In this document: positions 50,867-64,000 of the stretch, in pieces
Numbering within the stretch: position 1 is the first letter of the stretch
How the letters are laid out: every line of letters starts with the position of its first letter
Source: Dirofilaria immitis
Taxonomy: Eukaryota; Nematoda; Chromadorea; Rhabditida; Onchocercidae
Assembly (NCBI GenBank): GCA_024305405.1
Contig: JAKNDB010000098.1
Span: 992,001 to 1,056,000 of the forward strand
Direction: 5' to 3'
DNA: 64,000 nucleotides
Position numbers and translations under genes: made by a program
Notes under the pieces: model-generated
Databases searched by the model: none
Seen by the model: the letters and a program-made list of their open reading frames with translations, nothing else
Told to the model about the DNA's origin: nothing

Positions 50867-52636
50867 TCATATTTCGGTATTAGTAAAAATAATAATAGTC
50901 AAAATAATCGTATTCATAAATAGCATCAAACGCTTTTGTGTTTCTCTAGGCTTTTCATTATTCTGTGCTTTTGAGAATGCTGCTGGAGAATGTTGTCGAT
51001 GGCATGGTTGCCGTCGTTTGTAACCTTTTCGATTATAACCTTTTTCATCGTCTCTCATTTTTTTTCCTGCTTTGAAGCTAAAAATATATTAGAATCCAAA
51101 CATTTTAATAATATTTCTTCTAGATAAAAAATATAAAAAAGAATTAGAAAAGAAAAAGTGATATTAAAAGCGAAAAACTTTCAAGTTGGGCAACAGTAGT
51201 CTTTTCAAAATTCTTATAAAAAATGACCAAATTCTTTAATTTTTTTGAATTAACTACGATGAAGAAAACTCCCGTAATCTGAACTTGTTATATGGAATTT
51301 ACAAAGATTGAAAATAAAAAGTTCTCTCTTTCACACAAAGGTCAAGAACGCTTTGGAACTTCAACAAAGTTTTCTATACTAGTTATAAAAAAAGTAATAT
51401 AAAGAAGGCGCCTAACTATAAAAGTGAATGATCAAATATACCTAAAGAAAATTTCACGTATCATAAGTGAAACATACCACGTGATGGATCCGTTTTTTGT
51501 TCCTTATTCCGACTATTTTATCATCAAGTTCTCCACTACCTTCAATTTGATCATCATCAATATTTCTAGTATTATTCAGATCAATATCGACCTCATTGAC
51601 TGTGTTAGAAATTGTATCATTATCGTCCAACTTTAAATCGCTCAAAATCCTGTCAGACAGAAACTCTTCTTCTTTAATACTTTCCCAAGAAACTGTTTCG
51701 TTCTCTTGAATATGCGAACAGTTCAATTTCGGCTTATCATTTCGACTTAGTAAACATTTTCCGTTTTTAAGTTTAAACGGTTCGCAACATGGTTCCGTAT
51801 CATTCACACATTGTTTTAGATTACAATGACGAGTATGTACGATACGCGTACCATTTCTAAAACATTTTATAATAAAGTTGAAATTTTTAAATTTAAAATT
51901 TTTTATTTAATAAATGTTAGTATTATAAATATGTAAAATTTTATAAATTTCTTTGACAAAAACTTCAAATTTTCTCAAAAAATTAATTAAATTTAAAATA
52001 CAAAAATACAGTAAAATTAGTGAAATTTGTAAAATGCATACGTTAATATTAGTGTACGGTTTTGTATACCACATCCGCCACATGAATCCGAACATTCGCT
52101 CCATTCATTCCAATCTTCTAAAATTACGATCATCCGAAATAATAAATATTGAAATAAAACGATTTCTCATTTTTTAAAACTATCATTTAATTGTTAATAT
52201 CATAATTTAAGAAAATTCAGTTCAATACAATCAAAAAGTCGCAGATGTTTTAACTTACGATTTGATAAATCTATCAATGTTTCATTTGCAGTTGAAATAG
52301 TTTCCTGTTCCTAAAAATTAATTTTAATATGCTTATTTGCTTATTTATTCATTTTAATTTATTTTTTCAACAGTATAAAGTTTTGTATTGCTATATGACT
52401 TTTATATTTTACAATATAAAAACTTATTTTACAAGTTTTTAAAAATCTTAGTCCTTCATTTTGTATGATTAAGTTATTTAATTAAAAGTAAATTCTTATT
52501 AATTACATAAGCATATATTCGATTTAATAAAAATGTTCCCTATTCAAATTACTTTTTCTTTTCTGAATTTAATTATTACTTGGGAATTAACTTGTATCAG
52601 AAGAAATGACAAGACGATGAGCCAAACGTACGACAT
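50867..52636 (-). CDS. Small secreted protein with one thrombospondin type 1 domain
   Basis: Exons: 52636-52580, 52310-52259, 52117-52058, 51856-51478 and 51077-50867. Exon 1 encodes a clean signal peptide (MSYVWLIVLSFLLIQVNSQ). The TSP1 module starts DWNEWSECSDSCGGCG, with W-x2-W and CS-x-SCGG, and continues TRIVHTRHCNLKQC, then EPCCEP and an acidic stretch with NET, NDT and NNT N-glycosylation sequons, then a basic region (KGYKRR) and a hydrophobic C-terminal run LFMNTIILTIIIF, which may be a membrane anchor or GPI signal. The phase of exons 3/4 and 4/5 each mismatch by one base; one extra base near 51856 and one in the T6 run 51493-51498 would fix them. Exons 1-3 join in phase without repair. 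Not assigned to a named family; secretion is likely, function unknown. Confidence 0.72.
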
Positions 52637-54574
52637 GCAGAAAGATGTTGATCTGACTTTATCACGAATGGATTAATTTTTATATATGATAAGAATGACA
52701 GAATGACTATCGATAATCAATGACCTTGGACTTGTTTCTATTATCGGCGAATCTTTGGTAGAGATTATCAGTGGTAATAGAAGTTTGCAACATTTCTCTG
52801 AAAGAAATTTGCTAAAATGATTCACTGTAGTTCATGAAACTTTCTTATCCATTATTACGATTATTTCTCCAATCTAAACATTACGCTGATTTCTGTGAAA
52901 TATAATTTGATGCAATATCTCGCAAGACAGAATCTTTCAAGATTCATTAGCTAATAGTGTCATTAAAAATTTCATCAATTAGCGAGAACATTTAGTTGTG
53001 TTATCAATTTTTAGCGTTAAAATTTATCACATTCAAATAGGTCAAAATTTTTGTTAATTTCAAAAATTTAGACTAATGATATAATCATTTAATCTTTAAT
53101 CTATTATTAAAAATTTTCATAGTTTAAAATGAATCAAATATTTTGGAATTATACGATAGAATGATTTTAAATGTTACAATAAAATATTATAGAATGATCA
53201 AAAATAAGATTATTGATTAAAAAAATTTTTTTTGCATCTATCGCAATGTTTGTTTGAATGCAATTGCAAGGCGTTAATTTTTCAAAGTATTGACATTTAA
53301 ACAAAGTTTCAAAATCGAATAAAAATGCACTGAAATATGATTTCGGTTTTGAGTAAACAATATTTAAATTATAAATATATCAAAAGTTTTGAAAATTTTT
53401 AAAGTGTTCTCTTAGGAGGATAGGGCGCCGATAATTGATGTGGTTAAAAATTGATAAATTTGAAAATCTTCCAATCAACCAAAAAAGCAAATGTCGTAAA
53501 CATCGTAGATCTTTAAAAATTTTCACAACATTTTGAAAGAATTTTTAAAAAGTTTTGAAAATTTTTTAAAATATTATCTTACACTGCTGACACAAATGAT
53601 TATGAAATAGATGTCTTAAGTTTTATTTTATGAATCTTTTAACATTTCATTATCATCGAAAAGTTTTATTTTTTTAAATTTAAAAATGCTAAACTTTAAA
53701 TTTTTGAAAAAGATAAGATTGAAACATGAAAATTTTTTCCTTCATTTTGCTAAAAATTTTCATACTTTAAAATATCAAATTTTAAATTTAAAAAATCAAA
53801 TTTTCTATGCAAATTATTACATTATTTACTTCTTCTTTATCTTTCAGTTTCGTTGTCATATTCTCGACTTTTCGGCTTATTTTTAAAATTTCTTATGTTA
53901 CATTCATAAATTTTTTGATTATTTCTGTTTTATTTTTTTCGCTTCCTCAAAAGGCATCAAATATGTGGATTAGTTGAATAATAATACTGGGAGGAGAAAA
54001 TTTTCAAAATGAGGATAAAAATTTGAAGTAAAATTTCGAGAAAGGAAATGAATTGGGTTAGAGAAAGGCAACATAAACAAAGATCACTTTTGATAAATGA
54101 TGCTGCGAATATTTCGATGGCTCAAATATATGCACGAATATGGTGTGGGCAAAATTGAAGAATTTTAAAATTCATAGGGGACAAAAGTTTGAAAAATTTT
54201 TGACATTTTATCTATATCGAAGTAGCTTTTGGAGCCAATTTTCATAAAACTTTTTCGCCTTCTTCTATCCTTCTCACTGTCTTATCTTAAGACATCATCT
54301 CTTGGAATGTCAGAAGTATGCCATAGCAATAATTTTGAGAATGATTAAGGCTACAAAATATTTTTCAACTATACTTCGTTTCTTATCTTCTTTCAATCTT
54401 TTGAGCGACTCATTTATACATATCTCATAATTGCCATTCCATATTTCTCCTATTGATACTTTACAATCTTTTTGCCCTTTTTTTTTTTCAAATTTGAATA
54501 GATTTGTTGATGAGGAATTTTTATAAATGAAATATTGCACATCATCTCTTCAAATATTTCCCAACAAATAGTTT

Positions 54575-54580
<6 letters not shown>

Positions 54581-54607
<27 letters not shown>
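54581..54607. repeat. (GA)n microsatellite
   Basis: Uninterrupted GAGAGA run of about 27 bases. Confidence 0.93.
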
Positions 54608-54613
<6 letters not shown>

Positions 54614-55570
54614 GAAAAGTAATTCTTAAAAATGATTTCATCTAAGATTACAACTTCTTTTGTGACATCATTTATAATTATAAAATTTCGAAAAAAAAGT
54701 TACTTCTTCTTTAAACATTCCTACACATATTTTTAAAAAAAGTGGAATAAAATAAAACAATTCCTAGAATTGATTTCATTATTTAGGTCATAATTTTTTG
54801 TTATCAGCCATTCATTCATTCCTTATTAATTCATATCCATTATTATTATTATTATTATTAGTATTATTTTTCAACATTATTAATTTAAATCAATTATCAT
54901 CATTTTTTTGTGAAAAAGAAAAATTTATTTCTTTAAAAATTTCAAGTTTTTATTTAATTTTGAAATTTCCAAAACAAAAATTTTTTTAAAAAAGAAATGA
55001 TGATAATTGATCTAAATTAACAGTGTTTTTCTGATGAATAAATAAATCAAAGTAAATATATTCTTTATCTAATTTTCATTTTATTACGAATTTAAAAAAT
55101 GATTCCTTCGTTTTTTTATGATTTTTCCTATGATGTCTGTTCGATCTCGACTTATTTTAAATTATAATAATTTTTAGTTATACATCTATCTTACAGCAAC
55201 ATCTAAATATCGTTATTCATTTTATATGAAGTTTTTGTAAATGATAATAATATATCATTGATAGCAATAAATGATGGGCTTAAAAATATTGGCCACATTG
55301 GTCCGGAAAAATTAAAATAAGGGATACTGTTATATGAGTTTTTAGCTTTCGATCCAAAGTCAAAATATGGCCAGTCTGTGGTATTTTACTTCTAACTTTG
55401 TTTAATATTTTCGGATCAAATTTATTCCAATAAAATTGATAATTAAATGATAATTTTGAATTCATTATATTTTCGTAGTGAAATATACTTAAAAAATTTT
55501 TATTTTTATTATTATTACAACAAATTCTTGCTTAAATTATAGAAAAAAATCGTCCAAAATTTCTCATCCT

Positions 55571-55610
55571 TCTTTCTCTCTCTCCCTTTCCCTCTCTCTC
55601 TCTCCCTCTG
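55571..55610. repeat. CT-rich simple repeat
   Basis: TTCTCTCTCTCCCTTTCCCTCT-type tract of about 40 bases. Confidence 0.85.
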
Positions 55611-57067
55611 CCATCCTCAAAAAAAAGACTAGCGATTATCGGAAAAGAATTAAAAAATAAAAATGTAATAATTGAATTTTACTATGAGCAAAAAAAAAAT
55701 TGTGAAAGTATAATTGGGTAGAATTCTAAAATTTGAAATTAAATGATGTTGTAATCTAAAAATTGAATCAATGTTTTAGCCATATTTTATTATCATACTA
55801 TTTGTTGAAATTTAATTTATTTTTATCCATTGATTATCAATCAATATTAACTTTTATTTTTATTTTTACTTTTTTCTATTAGTAAATTCAATTTTTCCAC
55901 CCTTTAAAATGCAAAAAGAGAGAAATTAATGCAAATTAGAATGATAAATTAAATTTTACGATACATTTAAATATTTTGCTAAACATACACTATTAATATT
56001 AAAATATTATTATGGTAGTTTTGTCAGAAATAATTTTATTTGTTGGATTTGCAATTTTCCACAAACTTCTATGCTTAGTTTTTATCCGGAAAAGCAGTAT
56101 GAATTATCATTCTCGTATAACTAACAATATGATTTTTTTCTTTGTTAGAAAATTATTTTTACAAAAATTTAAAACAATCTTTTCCAACGATCAATTATAA
56201 ATTTTTCTTTCTTTTTTACGGTCAATTTCAACTTTTTGTTCCATGATCAATTGTGATCAACCAAAATATTAGGTTTATTTGTTAATTGAAATAATCAATA
56301 TTCTTATAAAATATTTAATTTTTCCGTTAGATAAATTCTATCAAAAATATCATCATTTCGAAATAAAATTTGCTTTACTTCAAAATATATACATTAATTA
56401 ATTCTAAAACAATTAGAATATTAAATTTAATTATTGTTTTATAAATTGATATGTGAATTTTTGTAATTTCTTCAAATTACATAATATTTACTTTGCTAAA
56501 ATAATTTGAAATAAATATTTTGATAAAAAGTATATATAATTTTTAGTTTTAACATTTTTAAAAAATTTTTTTCACAATAAAAGTAATAAATTTTTAATAA
56601 TAATTTATGATTTATAGAAAATTTCAAATAGTTTAATTTGAAATCATATCCTCTAATTAAATTTAACTATTATTAAATTTCAAATTATAATAGTAATATT
56701 TTTACATTTCTTTATTTACTTACGGTCCGTACTTTTTCGACTTATTGCCATCAATTTAATTTAAATATTGGAAAAATTTTGACTAAATTAATTTAAGGAA
56801 AAAATTAAATTGAATCAACTATACTTTTTATACAAATTCAAAATTGCAACAATAGCGATTGCATTTATTTCAATTATCAGAAATGGATAAATTATTTATC
56901 GTTTGATTATACTCATTTCGATTATCAGAAGTGGATAAATTATTGATAATATTTATTTCGATTATCAAAAATGGGTAAATTATTTATCATTTATCATCAT
57001 AAACATCAAGATTTTGTTGAAGAAAAAAAAGTATCTCATTATAAGTTATTTGCATACAATGTAATGC

Positions 57068-57088
57068 AATGCATGCATGCATGCATGC
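57068..57088. repeat. (TGCA)n palindromic tetranucleotide
   Basis: ATGCATGCATGCATGC-type run. Self-complementary, so it may form a small cruciform or hairpin. Confidence 0.9.
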
Positions 57089-58649
57089 AAAGATTTTGTG
57101 CAATTTTAAAGCCTTCCATATACTTTTATTTCATTAAAAAAATGATTGATTATTGTGACGAAAAAGCAAGAAGCAACCCTTCTTGGCTATTTTTCATCTT
57201 GGCACATCCTAGCAACACACAATAATTATCAAATTCAGTTCTCTCTTTAGTTTTGAATAACGAAGAAAAGAAAATGGACGAAAAAAAGAAAAGGCCAAAT
57301 TAAGAATCCTTCTAAACTCCCTCTATTTTTTTTTGCTTGGCTCTTTTTTTCCTTTCTTTCCAATCCTTCGTTTATATTTGATCTCCTGTCTCATTCTTGC
57401 AGCATTACTCAATTTTTTGACAAATCGAAAATCAACAATTTGAAAATGAAAGTCTCGTTTTTTTAAAGAATTTTTTTCTCATTCAAAGATTAGTAGTCGA
57501 GAATTATCATATTTATCAGCACTTTTATTTCTTATCAAATTACAAGTTTATTGGAAACATTTCATTTCTGCTATTTAATTATGAATATGAAATCTTTTGC
57601 TTTAAATATTGAATTAAATATTAGTTTAATTTATAATAATATGGCCGTGAATTTTTAGGCATAAAATATGAAACAAACAAAAACTTTAAATAATATTTTA
57701 TCAAACTTTTATCAGACTTAAAATTACAATTTAAATTTTATGACATACATATATTTCATATCAAAATCATTCCTAAAATTTCTTTTTGCTACAATTAAGA
57801 ATAATATCAAACTTATGATGTTGTTTTGAATCAATCAAAGTAAGTTCAATTTTATACAGTCTATATAACTGATTACGTTAATGATTGCTCTATTATTGCA
57901 GTTGCTGAATTATCAAATATATATGTATATCTGATAATGATATATTCATATTCTCTGATAATGATAATTGATAACGATAATATATTGTAAGACAAATGTC
58001 TCAAACTTTTTTAACATATAATTTTGATTTATACAGCTAATTTTTTTTAATTTTATGATTATTTATTAATAAATATGAAATTCTTGATATGCATAATTCT
58101 CTTTCGTAAATCCTTGCTACGTGTGATTTTTTCTACGTCAAAACACGCATTTTTGTATAAATCATTTTGACGTGACGTGATAATACGAAGTTTTAAGCAT
58201 ATTTTGAAAAATTAGCTATTATTTTAACAAAAAAATTTGTGCATATTTTAATTTACAGTTATGTATAAATTCATTATTGCATTGCTACTGCTATCAAATA
58301 ATAATAATGACATACGGAGTTGACATCGAGAATCCCGTGGTTTGATCTTTTTTTTCTTTTTTAATTTCTTGATGTCTAATATTTTTGCTATTTATTACAA
58401 CAATTTCATCTATCATTTCTTTTAGATAAAGAGATACCTAAAATTAGGAGTATTAAATTGCAGATAATAACATTTTAATAATATTAGTATAATTTGTTAG
58501 AATATAAATTAATATATAATTAATTAAATTCATTTCATTCATATATAGATGTTCCTTGTTTTCTAACGATTGATATTTTAATTTCAAAATATATCATTTA
58601 ATAAATTTCCGTTTAACTTTCATAGATTTTATTTTTTTTTTTTTTTTAG

Positions 58650-61600
58650 CAAAACCACGACCTCAAACGCTTTGGAAAGCATTCCGACATAAATTTCATT
58701 GGAAATGTTTATTAACAACATTGTTGGTACATTTATGTATCAGTTATGCTATTTGGTGTCATTTAAATCATTATGTAAATGTTGTTCAAACTGTTTCAAA
58801 GTATGTTTTATCCTTCTAAATTCAATCCTACATTATGATTACATGATTTTTCGTATAATACATAATAGTTATAAAAATGTTGTGATAGTTAGAATCTTCT
58901 ATCTATTACATCTAAAATACATTTTTCGAATCCGTTTTATTTTCAATTCATAAACTTCAACTTTTGAATCAAAATTTTATAAGAAATTTATGAAAAAGTA
59001 TAATTATGATGAAATTCTAAATTAAACTATTTTAAATGCTACGTTGGATTATTTTAATCATTCGTAACTTTGATAAACGATATTTAATAATATATATCAA
59101 TTAATAAATTGATATGAAGGATACAAATTTATCTGAATAAACTAATTTTATTCTAATAAAATTTTAGATATTCATATGGGCCATGTTCTCAGGGATATAA
59201 TTTTATACCAATAGCATTTGGCATTATGTTATACATTCTTTATATTATGGAATGTTGGCATAATCGTGCCAAAATTAGTAAAATTAAAAGGTAACATATT
59301 TGATAATTATAGAATTAATAATAAAATTTTAAAGTTATCAAAAATTTTAAAAATTAAAAATTCAATTTAATCGTTTTATATTAAATAAATTGATTTTGAT
59401 TTGTGAATTTCTTGAAATTTTGAAAAATTCTCATTTAAAATTTGAATTACAAAATGAAATCTATTAGTTTCGGTCTAAATATTTCTCAATTTAATATATT
59501 ATAACGAATAGTCTGAAGGAATTTGGTTAAATTTAGGTTAATCAGTTCTGATTTAAATTTAAATTACAAAGCGAAATTTATTAGTATCGATCTAAATATC
59601 CTTCAATTCGATATATTATAACTATTTATCTGAAAGAATATGATTAAATTTAGGTTAATCATATTGAAGCAATGGAATATATTGAAAAAATGCGAAGTGC
59701 TCCACCAATTGTTTGGTGGCGAAGTATTTGTTATCATTATGTAAGACGAGCACGACAAGTTACCAGGTGTACTGCTAGAAGTTTTTATTCTATATATATA
59801 TATATATAAACATTTTCGCATATCATTAAGAAATAAGCTTAGTAATTCGAAATTTAAATTATAAAATAGCATTTGAAATTTGCTAATACTTAGTTTATTT
59901 TTCTAAACGTTAAATTTCATCTCATAAATAAATAATAAACAGTAGAAAAAATAACGAGAGATGCAGGAAAGAAGTATAATTAAATTTTAGATTTATAGAA
60001 TTAAACTTAAAGTTTAAATTTAAATTTATATTATTTATAATAATTAGTATTATTTCTTTTTCATACACAAACAAACACACATATTTTTTCTTTTGAATTT
60101 TTTAAATTTTTAAATTAAATTTATATTATCATTGATATCATTGTTTTTATGATATATAAATTGTTTAAATTTCATTTAAATTTTTGATATTTAAAAATTT
60201 TTTTTCATAATTTGATGATATATCGTAATTTTAGATAAATTTAAATTAGATAATTTTTTGAAAAAGAAACTTTAAAAATTTTTAAATTATAAAATTTGAA
60301 GGTATAGAAATGGCGATGCTATCTCAGCATTGCAAACTTTTTATGAACAGGTCAATTCACATGTTGCCGGCAGTGTTTTCATTTATGATGCATGTGGTGT
60401 TAAGGTTTTTTTTTTTAAGTAAAAATTTGAATTTTTAAATTTCAAGCAAAAGAAAATATTCTTAATAAGATGCAAGATCTGAATATAGTGATATTAATTA
60501 CAATACTTGCTATTAGTGACAGTCCTAACAATGATTATATTGAATACTATGATAATTGTATTATTTGATATTAATCACTATTAAGATAATGATTATATAT
60601 TGATTATATTACTTGAATTAATGATTTAGGTAAAACTTTGAATTTCATTAATTTTAACTAAAAAGAAATGCTTTAAATATATAGTATGAAAAAATGAAAG
60701 ATATTAATCATATCGATGAATTGTTTCATTAATAAATAAGCTATTTTTATGACGAAGTTACGAAGGAGATATAATTAATTTGAAGATCTTTGAAAGCAGT
60801 AATGATGCTACATTTGATATGATCATGCTAAGATTCATAAGTAGATGAGATTCAGAAGACAATAACTTAAACTTGCATCATAAATAATTCAATAAAGTAT
60901 GCTTAAATTTGAAACTATCTTAGATTACTCCAATGCACTGTGATAATGCTTATAAAAATAAATGTTTACAATAAATTGTTGTAACATTTAGAAAACTTCA
61001 TGGTATATTATTTTGAAATTTTAAAAAGGAATGTATTGTTTAATGATTATATTATATTATCATAATTCTATCCATTGGTATGTTATCATAATCGCATCCA
61101 TTAAAGGATCGATACTTCAGGATGTATCAAAATCGTTGGTTGATTTGGAACGTTATCCAATAACAAGGATCAATATAACTAAAGGATTTATTTTTGCATG
61201 TATACAAGCAGCTAATGAATTTGAAGATCAACGTTCACGTTTTTTATTGAAAATGAAATTCGTGATGACTATATGGAAGTAATCGAATCTTTGATAAAAA
61301 TGATAAATAAAATAGATATGATAAAATAAATAAGATAATGTAATTTATGAATATTCAATGGAAAAAAATTAAAGATTGAATAATAATAATAATAATAGCT
61401 AACAAAAGATGTTTGTCATTTTTGATAGTACTTCAAAATATTATGGTACTTGAAATAATTTCTAAGAAAATTTTAGTTTTCTAAGTTTTTCTCTTTTTCT
61501 TCTTTTTTTTCGTATAATAATAGTAGTATTTGATATGTAAATTTAGGTACGTGAAGGTCTCGATTTTGCTGGCATGCAATTTATCGAATCATTAATTGTA

Positions 61601-63469
61601 TATTCATCACATTCTAATAAACGTCCTTGGTATTTAACATCTACCGCATTTTGGATATCTAGCATTATTTTGCTAAGTTGGCCATTAAGAATTATTTGTG
61701 ATCTACGTACTGCTCATGTTAATTATCAAATATCTAAATTATTTGGTACTAATTATTTGAGGTAAATTTTATTAAAAGATAAAACTAACGATTGAGTTTC
61801 ATTTTCAATTGTATATAAATTTTTCTTTAAATGTAATTTCATCAAATTTATTTCTTTTTTTTAAATTAAAAAATAACAATTGTTGAAAAGATTTTGATTT
61901 TAGTCCATCAAGTGTTAATTACACGGGTATGATAACTCATGAATCTATAAATGATAGTCGTGATTTTGATTCGATAGAGCAACGTGATAGTTATCTTGTG
62001 GTACCAAGCTATAGTGAAGCTATGCTTATGGAACCATCTAATCAGGTAGATCAAATTTTATGTTTTTGAAACATCTAATTTTTATAAGCAATAAATCTGA
62101 ATATGAAGAAAAAGAATGAAAAAATTAAAATCCGTCTTCGCAGTTTTATTTTCCACACAACGATATCATCGATATAAATAATTTCTAAAATTTAATTTCA
62201 TAGGGTGTAATTGAAATTAGCCTTAAATCTTTGAAAAGTTCTTTTAAGTTTCAGTTCGGCAGGATAAAGTTGTTCATAATTAATGAGTTTAATAAATATG
62301 ATTATAAGATATCTCAAAAGATACAAATAAGTTTCTAATGAAATTTAATGAAAACAACTTATTCTTTCAAGATTTTATTATTAATGCTAAAATGACGCTT
62401 AAATTAAACGTCATTTTAAAAAGTCTGAATCTATCAATCATAAATTTTACAGCATGTCCTTCCGAATGGTCATTTCCGGAATCGGAATCGTATTGTAACA
62501 ACATGTAATGAAGATGTTATGATTATGAATTATGGTGCTGTTCGAAATTCGCCAAAACGCTTCTGGCGAAATGAGCCTAGACCATCATCAATTCGACGTA
62601 ATTTCAGAGAGGGTCCATTCCAAAGTCGTTCTATGAGTTTAATGTTTAATAAGTAAGTTTTTATTTATTATTAATGACTTGTTTATTTAAAATATGAATT
62701 CCTTCCATAAGCTTGGAACTAAAGAAGCAAATTAAAAAGGCACTGGGCTTTCTTTTTTTTTTGTAGATTAAGGCTAAATGGAATAAATTATTTAAATGAA
62801 AATATTAAGAAGTTGAAATTAGCTTTGTATCAATTAAATCAACTTAGATTTTTATCGATGTTTCTGATATTTCTCAACATTTCAACAAGAAACGAATCGA
62901 TAATTGACAACATTTCAAAATGAAGCAGACTTTGTAGAAATGTTGAATTTCAGAGTTATTGGTCGATCAGATCCATTGATCGTAACGACGCCATCATCAG
63001 CTCTTCCACGAGCATTAAATGGTTCACCGAGATCAGCAAGTATTGCCGGCCTATCAGTAGCATGGCGTTCACCTGGTTACAATGCGATTAGTGAAGAACC
63101 GATGGATGATCGTTATCCATTGATCGAACCGATGAGACCGATCGATGAAGCACCTCCTCCCTACGAGGTATAATAATAATAATAATATTTTTTAATGTAG
63201 AAGAAAAAGAGAATGATAATGATATCGTATGATATTTGAAGTTTTTTTTCATCAAATTTGATAATCGTATTATCACTTAGTAAATAATTATTTTATTATT
63301 TCAGGCAGCTTTAAAAATGTGCGCACCATTTTATAAAAGATTACGACGATCAGCAAATTCATTAACATCCCGTTTAAATTCATTATCACATTCAACTTCC
63401 AAGGAATTTTCCTATAGGCGACAAGTTGGTCTTGAAGATCAAGGGTCAAGTAGGGATAACGACTATTGA
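58650..63469 (+). CDS. TMEM151: TMEM151-family membrane protein (first exon not found)
   Basis: Ten exons: 58650-58800, 59168-59290, 59654-59766, 60302-60404, 61121-61278, 61547-61761, 61904-62045, 62453-62652, 62954-63167 and 63305-63469 (TGA). Family blocks: FHWKCLLTTLLVH (first TM), CSQGYNFIPIAFGIMLYIL and YIMECWHNRAK, APPIVWWRSICYHYVRRAR, RYRNGDAIS, FIFACIQAANEFEDQRSRF, REGLDFAGMQF and a late TM after KRPWYLTS. The C-terminal third (exons 7-10) is a serine/arginine/proline-rich tail with APPPYE, a PPxY-type WW-ligand motif. TMEM151 proteins are multi-pass, of unknown biochemical role. Two one-base losses are inferred: in the T6 run 61240-61245, where RFFIENEIRDDYME would then read on into a GTAATC donor, and somewhere in exon 2 (59265-59290). 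Exon 1 starts mid-codon, so an upstream start exon is missing. Confidence 0.9.
61380..61399. repeat. Short (AAT)n run in a TMEM151 intron
   Basis: AATAATAATAATAATAG-type sequence; intronic. Confidence 0.85.
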
Positions 63470-64000
63470 ATAAATAATTTTGCGACACTGTTATTGTTAA
63501 TATTTTGATAAAAAATGATAAAAATTAGAAAACGGAATGGTTATATTATAATATAACTAAATTATCATTCCAAAATTTTCCAGTCCTATCATATTCTTTC
63601 ATTTTTATTTTTATCATTAATATGAGAATATTTTAATGCATAATTGTTTACAATTGTGGAATTAATTTTTGTATAAATACGATCCAAAATTGCATTTGAA
63701 ATTATCAGTTAAAAGTACCCAAAGAAATTGATAAATATAAATAAACAAACAAAAGTAGTAGCTAAATGAAATGTAAAAATTTCATTGAAAATTTTAAAAA
63801 TTAATTTTTAAAATAAATTTTTCAACTGAACTAAATTGAAATGAAATGAATTAAATTACATCGAACTGATTCTTAATTAAATTTGAATTACAATTTAATT
63901 GAATTTAAAGTATAATAAATTTTTGAAATTACACAAAGCTAATCATTTATTATTTTTTGATATTAAATATGCAAAAATTTCAAATGCTATGCATAAAATA
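63470..64000. other. 3' flank of TMEM151
   Basis: AT-rich, with an AATAAA at 63740-63745, about 270 bases after the stop, as a possible poly(A) signal. No other gene before the window ends. Confidence 0.5.

Larger units (their letters stand above)
52637..58649. other. AT-rich intergenic region, no gene supported
   Basis: Short frames near 53686, 54310, 55280, 56012 and 56971 have no domain, good start or splice context. It contains the GA, CT and TGCA microsatellites listed separately. The missing 5' exon(s) of the TMEM151 gene should lie at its right end. Confidence 0.55.

Noticed and set aside
62904..63173. Independent 89-residue gene starting at 62904
   Set aside because: It is TMEM151 exon 9 read through from intron; the acceptor at 62953 fits phase with exon 8.
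1..64000. tRNA, rRNA or operon-like gene cluster
   Set aside because: No cloverleaf-type or rRNA sequence was recognised by eye, and neighbouring genes are on mixed strands with large gaps; a tRNA scan would be needed to exclude a small RNA gene fully.

Overview
This is an AT-rich nuclear genomic window from a nematode. The gene set (mab-3-type double DM-domain protein, PGAP2-like, PNO1, OVCA2-like hydrolase, TMEM151-like), the small introns with TTTCAG/TTTTAG acceptors and the nematode-style BEL/Pao retrotransposons fit a nematode, probably a spirurid/filarial one. That last step is inference, because nothing here names the species.

Layout: 1-0.76 kb, 3' exons of PNO1 (+). 1.8-4.5 kb, a mab-3 orthologue (-). 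4.5-20 kb, a gene-poor tract full of microsatellites, a 0.6 kb ATTTC satellite, short tandem arrays and a diverged local duplication. 20.06-22.30 kb, a complete six-exon PGAP2-like gene (-). 25.1-27.6 kb, a small twitchin-like Ig gene (+). 28.1-28.6 kb, a solo BEL LTR. 29.7-32.8 kb, a ten-exon acetyl-CoA hydrolase/4-hydroxybutyrate CoA-transferase gene (-), followed at 33.9-35.4 kb by a decayed partial duplicate cut off by a retrotransposon. 35.4-47.5 kb, a nest of several minus-strand BEL/Pao copies. 47.5-49.9 kb, an OVCA2/FSH serine hydrolase (+). 50.9-52.6 kb, a small secreted TSP1 protein (-). 58.6-63.5 kb, a TMEM151 gene (+).

Most genes are split into small exons and are not visible as long ORFs. 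I joined them by splice site, phase and family similarity. These are separate housekeeping, developmental and secreted genes, not an operon or a single pathway.

The most striking cross-gene observation is directional. At least seven sites in five conserved genes, and up to about ten in six, lack exactly one base in or beside A/T homopolymers within otherwise conserved exons, while splice phases on both sides stay consistent. The likeliest cause is homopolymer under-calling in the assembly, but real lesions need excluding with reads or cDNA. I did not find a convincing new multi-gene system. The best biological leads are the CoA-transferase duplication broken by a BEL element, the non-canonical introns, the pol-LTR-PBS-gag BEL junction and the unassigned secreted TSP1 protein.
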